Shown here: piece after piece, positions 16,495 to 24,456 of the stretch | Layout: each line of letters starts with the position of its first letter | How positions within the stretch are numbered: position 1 is the first letter of the stretch | Assembly (NCBI GenBank): GCA_948852375.1 | Contig: CAQOYX010000001.1 | Location: 29,542 to 54,167, forward strand | Origin: an uncultured Clostridia bacterium | Lineage (GTDB): Bacteria; Bacillota_A; Clostridia; TANB77; CAG-508 | Direction of reading: 5' to 3' | DNA: 24,626 nucleotides | The notes under the pieces: generated by a model | Databases searched by the model: none | The model's input: only the letters and a program-made list of their open reading frames with translations | Told to the model about the DNA's origin: nothing | Program-made: the position numbers and the translations under genes

Positions 16495-18012
16495 ATGAAA
16501 GGATTTTTCTCATGGTTTAAAGGAAGTACCAAAATGAAAAGGTGGATGTTTGTAATACTTATAGGCATCATATTAGTAGGATATGGAGTAGCATCAATAC
16601 TAATAGCAAAAGAAATGTCATTTGTACAAATAGGAAAAATTGTTCTATTATTTGTAATAGGATTTACATTAACAATTTTAGGAATAGTATTTGCACTAAA
16701 AAGGACAATGGAACTACTCATAGAAGCAAGTGATTCAAGGTTATCAAAAGGCAATAAAAACATAAATGTTAAATCATTAATATTTAACAAAAAAGTATAT
16801 GATAAAGGACCAAACATAGTAGTAATAGGGGGAGGAAATGGCCTAAATACTGTATTAAGGGGACTAAAAAACTATACAAATAATATAACAGCAATAGTAA
16901 CCATTTCAGATTATGGAAAAATCCCTTCTACTTCAAGAAAACAATTAGGATTATTACCAGTAGATAATATAAAAGAATCTTTAGTAGCATTATCATACAA
17001 TGAACAAGTAATGGAAGAAATGTTAAATTATAAATTTAATCAAGGTATTTTGACAAACTTAACTTTCGGAGACATATACTTATATTCAATGCAAGAATTA
17101 TATGGAGATTTTACAGAAGCAATAGAAAAAAGCAAATATATGTTAAATATGACAGGAAGAGTATTACCAGTAACTTTAGATGAAATGGATATATGTGCAG
17201 AACTTGAAAATGGTATGGTTGTAGAAGAAAAAGACAAAATACCAGAAATGGTAGTTGATAAAGTAACAAAAATAAATAGAATGTACATAAAGCCATCAAA
17301 TTGTTTACCAGCACCAGGTGTACTTGAAGCCATAAAAAATGCAGATGCAATAATAATAGGTCCAGGAAGCTTATATACAAATGTTATACCAAATTTATTA
17401 GTAAAACATGTATCAAGAACAATAAAAGAAAGTAAAGCAATAAAAATATATGTAAACAATATTATGACAGAACCAGGACAAACAGATGATTATGCAATAT
17501 CAGACCATTTACAAGCAATAATAGATCATGCAGGAGATGGAATAATAGATTATTGTATATATGATACAGGTGAGGTAATACCAGAATATATAAGAAGATA
17601 TAATAGAAATGGACAAGATTTAGTAGAACAAGATGTACAAAAATGTAAAGAAAAGGGAGTAAAACTATTGCAAAGAGATTTATCTACTATCACAGAGGAC
17701 AGCATAAGACATAATCCAAGAGCAGTAGCAGAAGCCATTGTACAAATTATATGTGATGATTTAAAATTTAAGGATAAACAAAGTGACCCACAATATGTTA
17801 TGCTAAATGCAAGATTAAAAGAAGAAAAAAGGAGAAAAAAGAACACACAGCCAATCTTTAAACTAAAAGAAACAAATAATATATCAAAAGAAAAGAAACC
17901 AAGTAAATTTAGTGAAAAATATAAAGAAAGAATACAATCTATAAAAACAAGTGATGATAAAAGATTAGACAATTTAAGAAAAGAAATAGAAAGAGAAATG
18001 AACGAAAAATAG
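16495..18012 (+). CDS. yvcK: YvcK / gluconeogenesis-factor family protein, atypical
   Basis: 505 residues. Two N-terminal membrane helices (about 16-38 and 45-67) precede a CofD/YvcK-fold domain with VVIGGGNGLNTVLRGLK, GRVLPVTLDE, APGVLEAI and IIGPGSLYTNVIPNLLV. A lysine-rich tail (about 440-505) is probably disordered. YvcK proteins bind UDP-sugars and support cell-wall synthesis on gluconeogenic carbon; adjacency to murB fits that. Oddities: the usual DDGGSSG nucleotide loop is replaced by SDYGKIPSTSR, and the usual HSFGN by LTFGD. The ligand may therefore differ. The neighbouring rapZ and whiA of many Firmicutes are absent. GAAAGG lies 12 bases before the ATG. Confidence 0.82.
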   Translation: MKGFFSWFKGSTKMKRWMFVILIGIILVGYGVASILIAKEMSFVQIGKIVLLFVIGFTLTILGIVFALKRTMELLIEASDSRLSKGNKNINVKSLIFNKKVYDKGPNIVVIGGGNGLNTVLRGLKNYTNNITAIVTISDYGKIPSTSRKQLGLLPVDNIKESLVALSYNEQVMEEMLNYKFNQGILTNLTFGDIYLYSMQELYGDFTEAIEKSKYMLNMTGRVLPVTLDEMDICAELENGMVVEEKDKIPEMVVDKVTKINRMYIKPSNCLPAPGVLEAIKNADAIIIGPGSLYTNVIPNLLVKHVSRTIKESKAIKIYVNNIMTEPGQTDDYAISDHLQAIIDHAGDGIIDYCIYDTGEVIPEYIRRYNRNGQDLVEQDVQKCKEKGVKLLQRDLSTITEDSIRHNPRAVAEAIVQIICDDLKFKDKQSDPQYVMLNARLKEEKRRKKNTQPIFKLKETNNISKEKKPSKFSEKYKERIQSIKTSDDKRLDNLRKEIEREMNEK

Positions 18013-18132
18013 TAATAAGGTAAAACAATGAAATAAAGGATACTTATTAAGTAATATCAAATTAGTTTAATATAAATTAGTAATAGAAGAATTAAGAATG
18101 CAATAAAAGAAAAGTACTAGGGAGGAATACAA

Positions 18133-20188
18133 ATGAAATATAGTAAAAAATACATTAATTTAGAAGAAGGATTAAAAAGAGAATGGATAGTAACAAATGG
18201 AATAGGAGGATATGCATCATCAACTATTATAGGCTGTAATACAAGAAAATATCATGGTTTACTTGTAGTGCCTCTTACACCGCCTGCAAGAAGATTTTTA
18301 GTTTTATCTAAAATAGATGAAAGTATAGAAATAGAAGGAACAAAATACAATCTATATACCAATATGAGTAAAAACTATATTTCAGATGGATATAAATATC
18401 AAGAAACTTTTGAAAAAAACTATATTCCAATATTTTCTTATGATGTAGAAGATACACAAATAACTAAATCTATCTGTATGAAATACATGGAAAATACAGT
18501 ATGCATATTATATAAAATTAAAAATGGAAAAAAACATGCAAAAATGACATTAGCACCAATAGTGAATTTTAGAGATTTTCATAAAATGAATACAGAACAT
18601 GAATATAATTTGAAACAAGAAATAAGGGGAAGAAAAGTAAAAGTTATTTTAGATAACAATAGTCAAACACCAATATATTTATATTCAAACACAGGAAGTT
18701 ATATAGAACATGAAAATGATAATTTTAAGAATATGTTTTACATTGAAGAAGAAAAAAGAGGATTTTTTCCAGAAGAAGACCATGCAGTTTGTGGAAGATA
18801 TGAAATAGACTTGCAACCAAACGAAGAAAAGGAAATATCAATAATATGTTCACTAGAAGAAAATATTGAAGAAATTGATATAAATAAGGTAATTACACAT
18901 GAAGTATCAAGAATAAACAAAATAATACAACAATCAGGATTAATAACTAAAAGAGATGAAAAGTTAGGCAAAATAAACAAAGAACTAAATAAAGACAAAG
19001 AATATAATGAATTAATTAAAGACTATATAATAGCAACAGATAATTTTGTAGTATATAGACCATCATTTGGATTACACACATTAATTGCTGGATATCATTG
19101 GTTTTTGGATTGGGGAAGAGATGCATTAATTGCATTTGAAGGAATAGTATTAATTCCAAAAAGATATGATATTGCAAAAGAGATTTTATTAACATTTACT
19201 AAAAACATCAAATTTGGATTAGTACCAAATGGGTATTCTGGATTTGATAATAGACCATTATATAATAGTGTAGATGCATCACTATTATTATTTGAGCAAA
19301 TAATAAAGTACATAAAATACACAAATGACTACGAATTCATAAAAGAAAAGTTATATGATATATTAAAAAACATTATAGATTCATATATAAATGGAATAAA
19401 TTTAGATAACAACAATATTTACTTAGATAGTGATTATCTTTTAGTATCACGGAACACCTGAAACACAAAACACATGGATGGATGCAAAATATGGAAATTT
19501 TGCTGTAACTCCAAGAAACGGAAAAGCTGTCGAAATTAATAGCTTATGGTATAATGCACTAAAAATAATAGAAGAACTTACTAAAGCTTTTGAAGGGAAA
19601 GAACAGGCACGAAAATATGCAAATCTTGCTAACAAAAATAAAAAAGCTTTTGAAGACAAGTTCTATAATCGTAAGAAAAAATGCCTATATGATGTTATTG
19701 GAGATGAAAAAATACGACCAAACCAATTGTTTAGTTTATCATTAACATATCCAGTAATAGAACCTAGTTCAGATATTGCAAAAGAAATATTTAATACAGT
19801 GACAAAGAAACTACTTAATAAACATGGCTTAAAGACATTAGCAAAAGGCGAAGAAAACTATGTAGAAATATATGAAGGAGATCCATTTAAAAGAGATATG
19901 AGCTATCACCAAGGAATTACGTGGCCATGGCTACTTGGCATTTACTATGATGCATATAAAAACATAATTAGTTATACAAAAGATAAAGAAAAGAAGAAAG
20001 AATTACAAAGTGGATATAAGAAATTTATAGAAATAGTACAAAAAACATTTAAAAAAGCATTTTATGAAGATGGAATGATAGGAAATATATCAGAACTATA
20101 CGATTCAAAAACTCCCTTTCTACCAAAAGGAACAATGGCACAAGGCTGGAGTGTAGCAGAAGTATTTAGAATTATGCTAGAAAAGTAA
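18133..20188 (+). CDS. Amylo-alpha-1,6-glucosidase (glycogen-debranching type), read through a +1 shift at CGGA
   Basis: With C19450 skipped the product is 684 residues. The N-terminal GDE domain has NGIGGYASSTIIGCNTRKYHG. The C-terminal (alpha/alpha)6 domain has HWFLDWGRDALIAFEG with the catalytic-region aspartate, GYSGFDNRPLYNSVDAS, GTPETQNTWMDAK, YHQGITWPWLLG and GNISELYD. It would hydrolyse alpha-1,6 branch glucose in glycogen-like glucans. There is no signal peptide, so it is cytoplasmic. Triplet reading stops at 19461, two codons after the CGG, losing the second half of the catalytic domain. The decoded Gly440 matches the family glycine before the TQ-x-TWMDAK motif. GGGAGG lies seven bases before the ATG. 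A MITE-like element follows. Confidence 0.9.
19450..19453 (+). other. +1 recoding site CGGA in the debranching enzyme (TCA-C-GGA-ACA)
   Basis: CGG is in frame after codon 439. Skipping C19450 gives Gly-Thr-Pro-Glu-Thr-Gln-Asn-Thr-Trp-Met-Asp-Ala-Lys, a conserved active-site strand. Triplet reading stops at the third codon. Confidence 0.93.
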
Positions 20189-20197
20189 AAGAAAGAG

Positions 20198-20427
20198 TAT
20201 AAGAACCCCCAGTCAGCTAATGCTGACAGCCCACTTGTTAAAGTGGCTCTCTTGTAGGGCTTCGTAAGGTTAGCTGAATTCAAGATAATAGTAGAATATT
20301 ATTTTTTATAATCTTATTTCTCTTTCCATACATTTATTTGCTTATTGTATAAAAATCTCCGAAGAACTCTCAAGAGAGCCCCTTTAACAAGGGGGCTGTC
20401 AGCGTTAGCTGACTGGGGGTTCTTATA
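20198..20427. mobile_element. MITE-like element with 54-base inverted arms
   Basis: The arms 20201-20254 and 20371-20424 are inverted copies matching at 51 of 54 positions, extended by TAT/ATA outside. Each arm folds into two hairpins: GTCAGC-loop-GCTGAC and an AGCC-(C)AC/CC stem around TTGTTAA. Of the three differences, one lies in a hairpin loop and the other two are a compensatory A-T to C-G change in a stem. The 115-base core is AT-rich and has no gene. TA flanks suggest insertion at TA. It sits between the debranching-enzyme gene and holA and may also terminate transcription. No transposase is present, so it would be non-autonomous. Confidence 0.75.
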
Positions 20428-20459
20428 GGGCAAATATAAAAGAAAAAGAGGAATTAAAA

Positions 20460-21487
20460 ATGACAATAGAAGACCTAGAAAAAAGAATTAAAAACAATAC
20501 ATTAGATAGCATATATTTACTATATGGTGAAGAAACATTTTTGCTAGAAAATGCTCTAAAAAAGATAAAAAATCTATTTGGAGAATTAGTAAAACGGTAT
20601 TAACTATATAGAAATAGATGACACAAATTTTAATATCATAATACAAGATATCCAAACACCAGCATTTGGATATAAGAAGAAACTAATCATAGTGAAAAAT
20701 ATAGGACTTTTTAAAAGAGAAATAAAGAAAAAAGGAGTAGACTTTGCAAACTATAGAGATAAACTAATTGAATATTTAAAGGACAATATAGAAGAAATAA
20801 AAGAAAATGCTATTCTAATATTTATAGAAGAAACAGTTGATAAAACGAAAATACTAACTACACTTGAAGAACTAAATGCAGTTATTTGCAATTTTGAATA
20901 TCAAAAAACTTCCAATATAATTGCTAGGTTAAAAGCAATTTGTAAAGCATATGAAGTAGAAATTAATGAAACTAATTTAAAATACTTCATAGAAAGTATT
21001 GGAACAAATATGCAAGATTTAATAAATGAAATTAGAAAGCAAATAGAATATGTAGGTGCAAAAGGAGAAATAACAAAGCAAAGCATAGATTTACTTGCAA
21101 TAAAGCAAATGGAAAGTGTAATATTTGATTTAACAGATAGTTTAGGAAAAAAAGACATAAAAACAGCAAAAACAGTATTAAACAATTTACTTTATGCAAA
21201 AGAACCAATACAAAAAATCTTAATTACATTATATAATCATTTTAAAAAACTATATTTAACAAAATTATCAATAAAACAAAACAAAAATATACGGTGAGGC
21301 ACTAGATTTAAAAGCAAATCAAACATTTTTAATAGGAAAATACAAAACACAAACAAGTTATTTTGAAGAAACTGAACTAAAACAAATCTTAAATGAATTA
21401 ATAGAACTAGATACAAATTATAAATTAGGGAAAATTGATATAAATGTAGGATTAGAAGCAATTTTATGTACATATTGTTCGAAATAA
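20460..21487 (+). CDS. holA: HolA, DNA polymerase III delta subunit, read through two +1 shifts at CGGT
   Basis: 341 residues, normal for delta, if C20595 and C21292 are skipped. The N-terminus has IYLLYGEETFLLENALKKI; the middle has TPAFGYKKKLIIVKNI and the clamp-loader helical region; the C-terminus has FLIGKYKTQTSYF and LDTNYKLGKIDINVGLEAIL. Delta opens the beta sliding clamp and is normally essential. Triplet reading gives only 47 codons from the ATG, and again stops right after the second CGG. Decoded glycines are residues 46 (KGINYIEID, where glycine is usual) and 278. GAGGAATT precedes the ATG. The three pieces are in consecutive frames 0, +1 and +2, so two independent shifts are needed for one product. 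Confidence 0.9.
20595..20598 (+). other. +1 recoding site CGGT in holA, first (AAA-C-GGT-ATT)
   Basis: Triplet reading gives Lys-Arg-Tyr-stop. Skipping C20595 gives Lys-Gly-Ile-Asn-Tyr-Ile-Glu-Ile-Asp and joins the long middle frame. Confidence 0.9.
21292..21295 (+). other. +1 recoding site CGGT in holA, second (ATA-C-GGT-GAG)
   Basis: Triplet reading gives CGG then TGA. Skipping C21292 gives Gly-Glu-Ala-Leu-Asp-Leu-Lys and the family C-terminal domain to the stop at 21487. Confidence 0.9.
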
Positions 21488-21504
21488 AAAATAATTTAAT
21501 GTAT

Positions 21505-21554
21505 AAAAATCTCTCTTTGTCAAACAATAAACAAAAAGATAGGAGAGGTTTTTT
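21505..21554 (+). terminator. Terminator-like hairpin covering the gpr ribosome binding site
   Basis: AAAAATCTCTC (21505-21515) pairs with GAGAGGTTTTT (21543-21553), extended inside by TTTGT/ACAAA. It runs into the T-tract that ends at the gpr ATG. The AGGAGAGG Shine-Dalgarno (21541-21548) is inside the right arm. It can end holA transcripts and, if read through, hide the gpr ribosome binding site. Confidence 0.65.
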
Positions 21555-22507
21555 ATGTATGAGAAAATAAATTTTAGAACTGATTTAGCTTTAGAAAGAA
21601 GAGACTTATATAAAAAAGCAAATAGATTAGATAATGAGATTAACGGAATTGAAACTGAGGAAGAAGAAAATAGTGAGAAGATTAGAACAGTACGAGTAAA
21701 AGTTGTAAATGATAATGGGGCACAGGCTATTGGAAAGCCTGTGGGGGATTATATTACAATTGATATTCAAAAATTAAAAATTGCAACAGAAGAAGATATA
21801 CGGCAATGCTGCAAATGTACTTTCAAAGGAATTACGTACTCTAATTGAAAAACATGTTGCTAAAAAAGATGAAATTTTAGTAGTCGGACTTGGTAATTTG
21901 TATGTTACACCAGATTCATTAGGACCAAAAGTAATTAATGAAATAGATGTAACAAGGCATATAATAAACTATATGCCACAAGTATTGCCTGAAAATACAA
22001 GAGAGGTATGTGCAATTTCGCCTGGAGTGTTAGGTACAACAGGAATTGAAACATTAGAGATTATTAAAGGAATTGTAGAAAATATACAACCAAAGCTTTT
22101 AATTGTAATAGATGCTTTAGCATCAAGAAGTATAGAAAGAATTAGTAGTACCATACAGCTTTCTGATACAGGAATTACTCCAGGAGCAGGTGTAGGAAAT
22201 ACAAGAAAAGATTTAAGCATAGCCACATTAGGAGTTCCAGTAATAGCACTTGGGATACCAACAGTAGTAGAAGCTGCAACAATTGCAGCAGATAGTCTTG
22301 ATTTATTTATACGGAAAACTGCAAGAAGATGCAAAATCAAATGAATTTTTAAATAATTTAAAAGAAGAAGATAAATATGAAATGATAAAAGAAGTGTTAG
22401 TACCAGAAGATTACAATTTCATAGTAACACCAAAAGAAATAGATGATTTAATAGAAAATATGAAAGACATAGTTGCAAGAGGAATTAACTTTGCTGTGCA
22501 AGAATAA
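21555..22507 (+). CDS. gpr: GPR, germination protease for small acid-soluble spore proteins, read through two +1 shifts (CGGC, CGGA)
   Basis: 316 residues once C21801 and C22312 are skipped. It begins with a propeptide-like segment, FRTDLALERRDLY, and has the peptidase core: VGLGNLYVTPDSLGPKV, VCAISPGVLGTTGIET, VIDALASRSIERI, GITPGAGVGN and LGIPTVVEAATI. GPR is made in the forespore as a zymogen and cleaves SASP at germination, so the organism belongs to a spore-forming lineage. Three pieces lie in successive +1 frames. Decoded glycines are residues 83 and 253, both at variable family positions. holA lies just upstream, as in many Clostridia, but the usual rpsT between them is missing. The ribosome binding site lies in a hairpin. 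Confidence 0.92.
21801..21804 (+). other. +1 recoding site CGGC in gpr, first (ATA-C-GGC-AAT)
   Basis: Skipping C21801 gives Gly-Asn-Ala-Ala-Asn-Val-Leu-Ser-Lys-Glu-Leu and joins the core domain. It is the only site followed by C, showing that the fourth base can be T, A or C. Confidence 0.9.
22312..22315 (+). other. +1 recoding site CGGA in gpr, second (ATA-C-GGA-AAA)
   Basis: Triplet reading stops after ten more codons at 22344. Skipping C22312 gives Gly-Lys-Leu-Gln-Glu-Asp-Ala-Lys and continues to 22507 with the C-terminal helices expected of GPR. Confidence 0.88.
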
Positions 22508-22513
22508 AGAAAA

Positions 22514-22539
22514 ACCTTAGCACAGTAAAGTACTAAGGT
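22514..22539 (+). terminator. Terminator after gpr
   Basis: ACCTTAG (22514-22520) pairs with CTAAGGT (22533-22539) seven bases after the gpr stop; a T-run follows at 22548 after a short A-rich gap, so it may be weak. Confidence 0.55.
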
Positions 22540-22594
22540 GAGAAAAATTTTAATATTGTACTATAGTTATGTTAATTGTTATATGAAATTAATT

Positions 22595-23269
22595 TCACCC
22601 AATAAACAGCAAATTAATCACATACAAAACCATCAAATGAGCAGGGTAAAATGCATATAATAAGTATTTGGTGTCTTTTCCTTTTTTTCCATTATAAAAA
22701 TTAATAAATAATATAGGTAAAATAGTGCATAAGCATAATATTATATATGATAAATTAAAGTTGTATCTTAAATATAAAGGAATATATTTTAATAAGCAAA
22801 GACCTATATACGAAACATTCATAAGTATTTTTTTATCTTTAAACACATGGAAAATAAATATAACAAGTACACCCCAATATCCATAATCCATCTTCAAGGT
22901 ATCAGCTGTTAAGCTAAGACATACTACCAATAATAATCCAACATATTTATTTTTACATTGTTCATATCCAATTATTGCAATAAGCCCTGTAAGTAGAGTA
23001 AAAAATATGTTTAGTTTAAAACTATTAGAAAAAATAGAATTAAAAAACATAAAAGGAACTTGAGATGAAATAGCAAATATAAGTAATCTCATTAAATAAT
23101 TTTTCTTAGACTTTGTATGCTTATATCCTTCACTAATACCAAATGCAAAAATGGGAAAAGCAAGTCTTCCTATATAGTTAAAATAGGAAAACTTTTCACA
23201 AATTGCATAACCTAAATGGTCTATAAACATAGTAATTATTGCAATAATCTTTAAAACAAAATTTGACAT
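22595..23269 (-). CDS. TraX-family membrane protein
   Basis: 224 residues with about seven membrane helices. The N-terminus MSNFVLKIIAIITMFIDHLG and the following GRLAFPIFAFGISEGYKHTK are the family signature; DTLKMDYGYWGVLVIFIFHV is also conserved. TraX was first described as the F-pilin acetylase; chromosomal homologues are thought to acylate surface molecules, so an envelope-modifying role is an inference. I chose the ATG at 23269 because the conserved region starts there; an in-frame ATG at 23317, overlapping the upstream stop region, would add 16 residues but lacks a ribosome binding site. It follows the GT2 gene closely and is probably cotranscribed. Confidence 0.8.
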   Translation of the reverse strand: MSNFVLKIIAIITMFIDHLGYAICEKFSYFNYIGRLAFPIFAFGISEGYKHTKSKKNYLMRLLIFAISSQVPFMFFNSIFSNSFKLNIFFTLLTGLIAIIGYEQCKNKYVGLLLVVCLSLTADTLKMDYGYWGVLVIFIFHVFKDKKILMNVSYIGLCLLKYIPLYLRYNFNLSYIILCLCTILPILFINFYNGKKGKDTKYLLYAFYPAHLMVLYVINLLFIG

Positions 23270-23320
23270 ATTAATCAATTCCAATCTTTGGTTTATTATA
23301 ATATTAGAGAAATACAATAT

Positions 23321-24286
23321 TTAATTTTTCTTAAGATTAGTTATTTTTTCTTCATTATATCTATCAACAAAATATAAAGGACGTCCTTTAGTTTCATAAA
23401 ATGCTCGTCCAAGGTATTCGCCAATAACACCTAAAAATATAAGTTGTATACCACCTAAAAACAAAATAACTACCATAGTTGAAGAATATCCAGGAACATC
23501 AATTCCATATGCAAGAGTTTTAAATATAATAACTAGCATATAAATAAATCCTGCAAAAGAAACAAGCATTCCAAGAATAGCAGACCATCTAAGAGGAGCA
23601 GTTGTAAATGAAGTTAATCCATCTATTGAAAGGTTTATAAGTTTTCCATAATTCCATTTTGTAGTACCTGCTGCACGTGGATCTCTATCATATAAAATTT
23701 CTTTTTTATTATATCCAATAAAACTAAACAATCCTTTTGTATAACGTTCTGATTCACGAATAGATTTTAATGCTTCAACACAACGCCTATCAAGTAATCT
23801 AAAATCACCAGTATCCTTTTGTATTTCTATATTTGTAACACTTTGAAGAGTTTTATAATACATTTTAGAAGTAAATTTTTTCATAAAAGTTTCGCCTTTT
23901 CTGGATTTTCTTTTAGCATAAACATCGTCATATCCTTCTTCCCAGTATTCAAGCATTTGAGGAATAAGTTCTGGTGGATCTTGTAGATCTGCGTCAATTA
24001 TAATAACACAGTCACCTTTAGAGTAATCAAGCCCAGCAATCATTGCTGTTTCTTTTCCAAAATTTCTAGAAAGATTTAGATAACATATTCTATTATCTTT
24101 TTTTCGTAATTCTTGAATAATTTGTAAAGTATCATCTTTACTTCCATCATTAACAAATAATATTTCAAAATTATAATTGGATTGTTCATCCATTATCTTT
24201 AGTAATCTATCATATAATAAATGTACAACTTCCTGTTCATTATATGCAGGAACAAGAATAGTAATCAATTTTTTGTCATTTTCCAT
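23321..24286 (-). CDS. GT2-family polyprenyl-phosphate glycosyltransferase (GtrB/CsbB-like)
   Basis: 321 residues. An N-terminal GT-A domain has ITILVPAYNEQEVVHLL, FVNDGSKDDT, DADLQDPPELIP (metal-binding aspartates) and GDFRLLDRRCV. Two C-terminal membrane helices (about 235-260 and 267-295) end in GVIGEYLGRAFYETKGRP. This is the layout of enzymes that move glucose or another sugar from a nucleotide-sugar to undecaprenyl phosphate, used to decorate teichoic acids or other surface polymers. The sugar is not readable from sequence. GGAGG precedes the ATG and a good promoter lies upstream. Transcribed with the TraX-family gene, it suggests a surface-modification pair. Confidence 0.9.
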   Translation of the reverse strand: MENDKKLITILVPAYNEQEVVHLLYDRLLKIMDEQSNYNFEILFVNDGSKDDTLQIIQELRKKDNRICYLNLSRNFGKETAMIAGLDYSKGDCVIIIDADLQDPPELIPQMLEYWEEGYDDVYAKRKSRKGETFMKKFTSKMYYKTLQSVTNIEIQKDTGDFRLLDRRCVEALKSIRESERYTKGLFSFIGYNKKEILYDRDPRAAGTTKWNYGKLINLSIDGLTSFTTAPLRWSAILGMLVSFAGFIYMLVIIFKTLAYGIDVPGYSSTMVVILFLGGIQLIFLGVIGEYLGRAFYETKGRPLYFVDRYNEEKITNLKKN

Positions 24287-24308
24287 AAAAAAACCTCCAT
24301 TGTGAACT

Positions 24309-24337
24309 ATTATATATCATAATTCGCATGGAGTAAA
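24309..24337 (-). promoter_or_regulatory. Promoter of the GT2-TraX unit
   Basis: On the minus strand TTTACT (24337-24332), a 17-base spacer and a perfect TATAAT (24314-24309) lie just before the GGAGG ribosome binding site. Confidence 0.6.
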
Positions 24338-24456
24338 CTATTTTTTTGGAAAAAGTGTAAACTTAAATAAAAAAGATTAAATAAAAAAATAAGCAAACAG
24401 CTTAACAAAGCTTGACATATCAAAAAAATTTTATTGTTGGAGGAAAAGAGGATTAA

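Noticed and set aside
20198..20427. Structured non-coding RNA such as a riboswitch or T-box for holA
   Set aside because: The arms are inverted copies of each other, which fits a mobile palindromic element; I see no known riboswitch core or T-box motif.
2222..22315. Random sequencing or assembly errors as the cause of the breaks
   Set aside because: An inserted C before GG, always in glycine-codon phase and never out of phase or between genes, is not expected from frame-blind error; long A and T runs show no indels. It is not fully excluded without reads.
2222..22315. Simple reassignment of CGG to another amino acid as a triplet
   Set aside because: Triplet reading of CGG as anything leaves the downstream frame wrong in all ten cases; a base must be skipped.
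509..22507. Treating copA, ylbF, miaB, murB, the debranching gene, holA and gpr as ordinary frameshifted pseudogenes
   Set aside because: All breaks have the same sign and the same in-frame CGG, no other mutation type occurs, both strands are affected, and genes that are normally essential are included.
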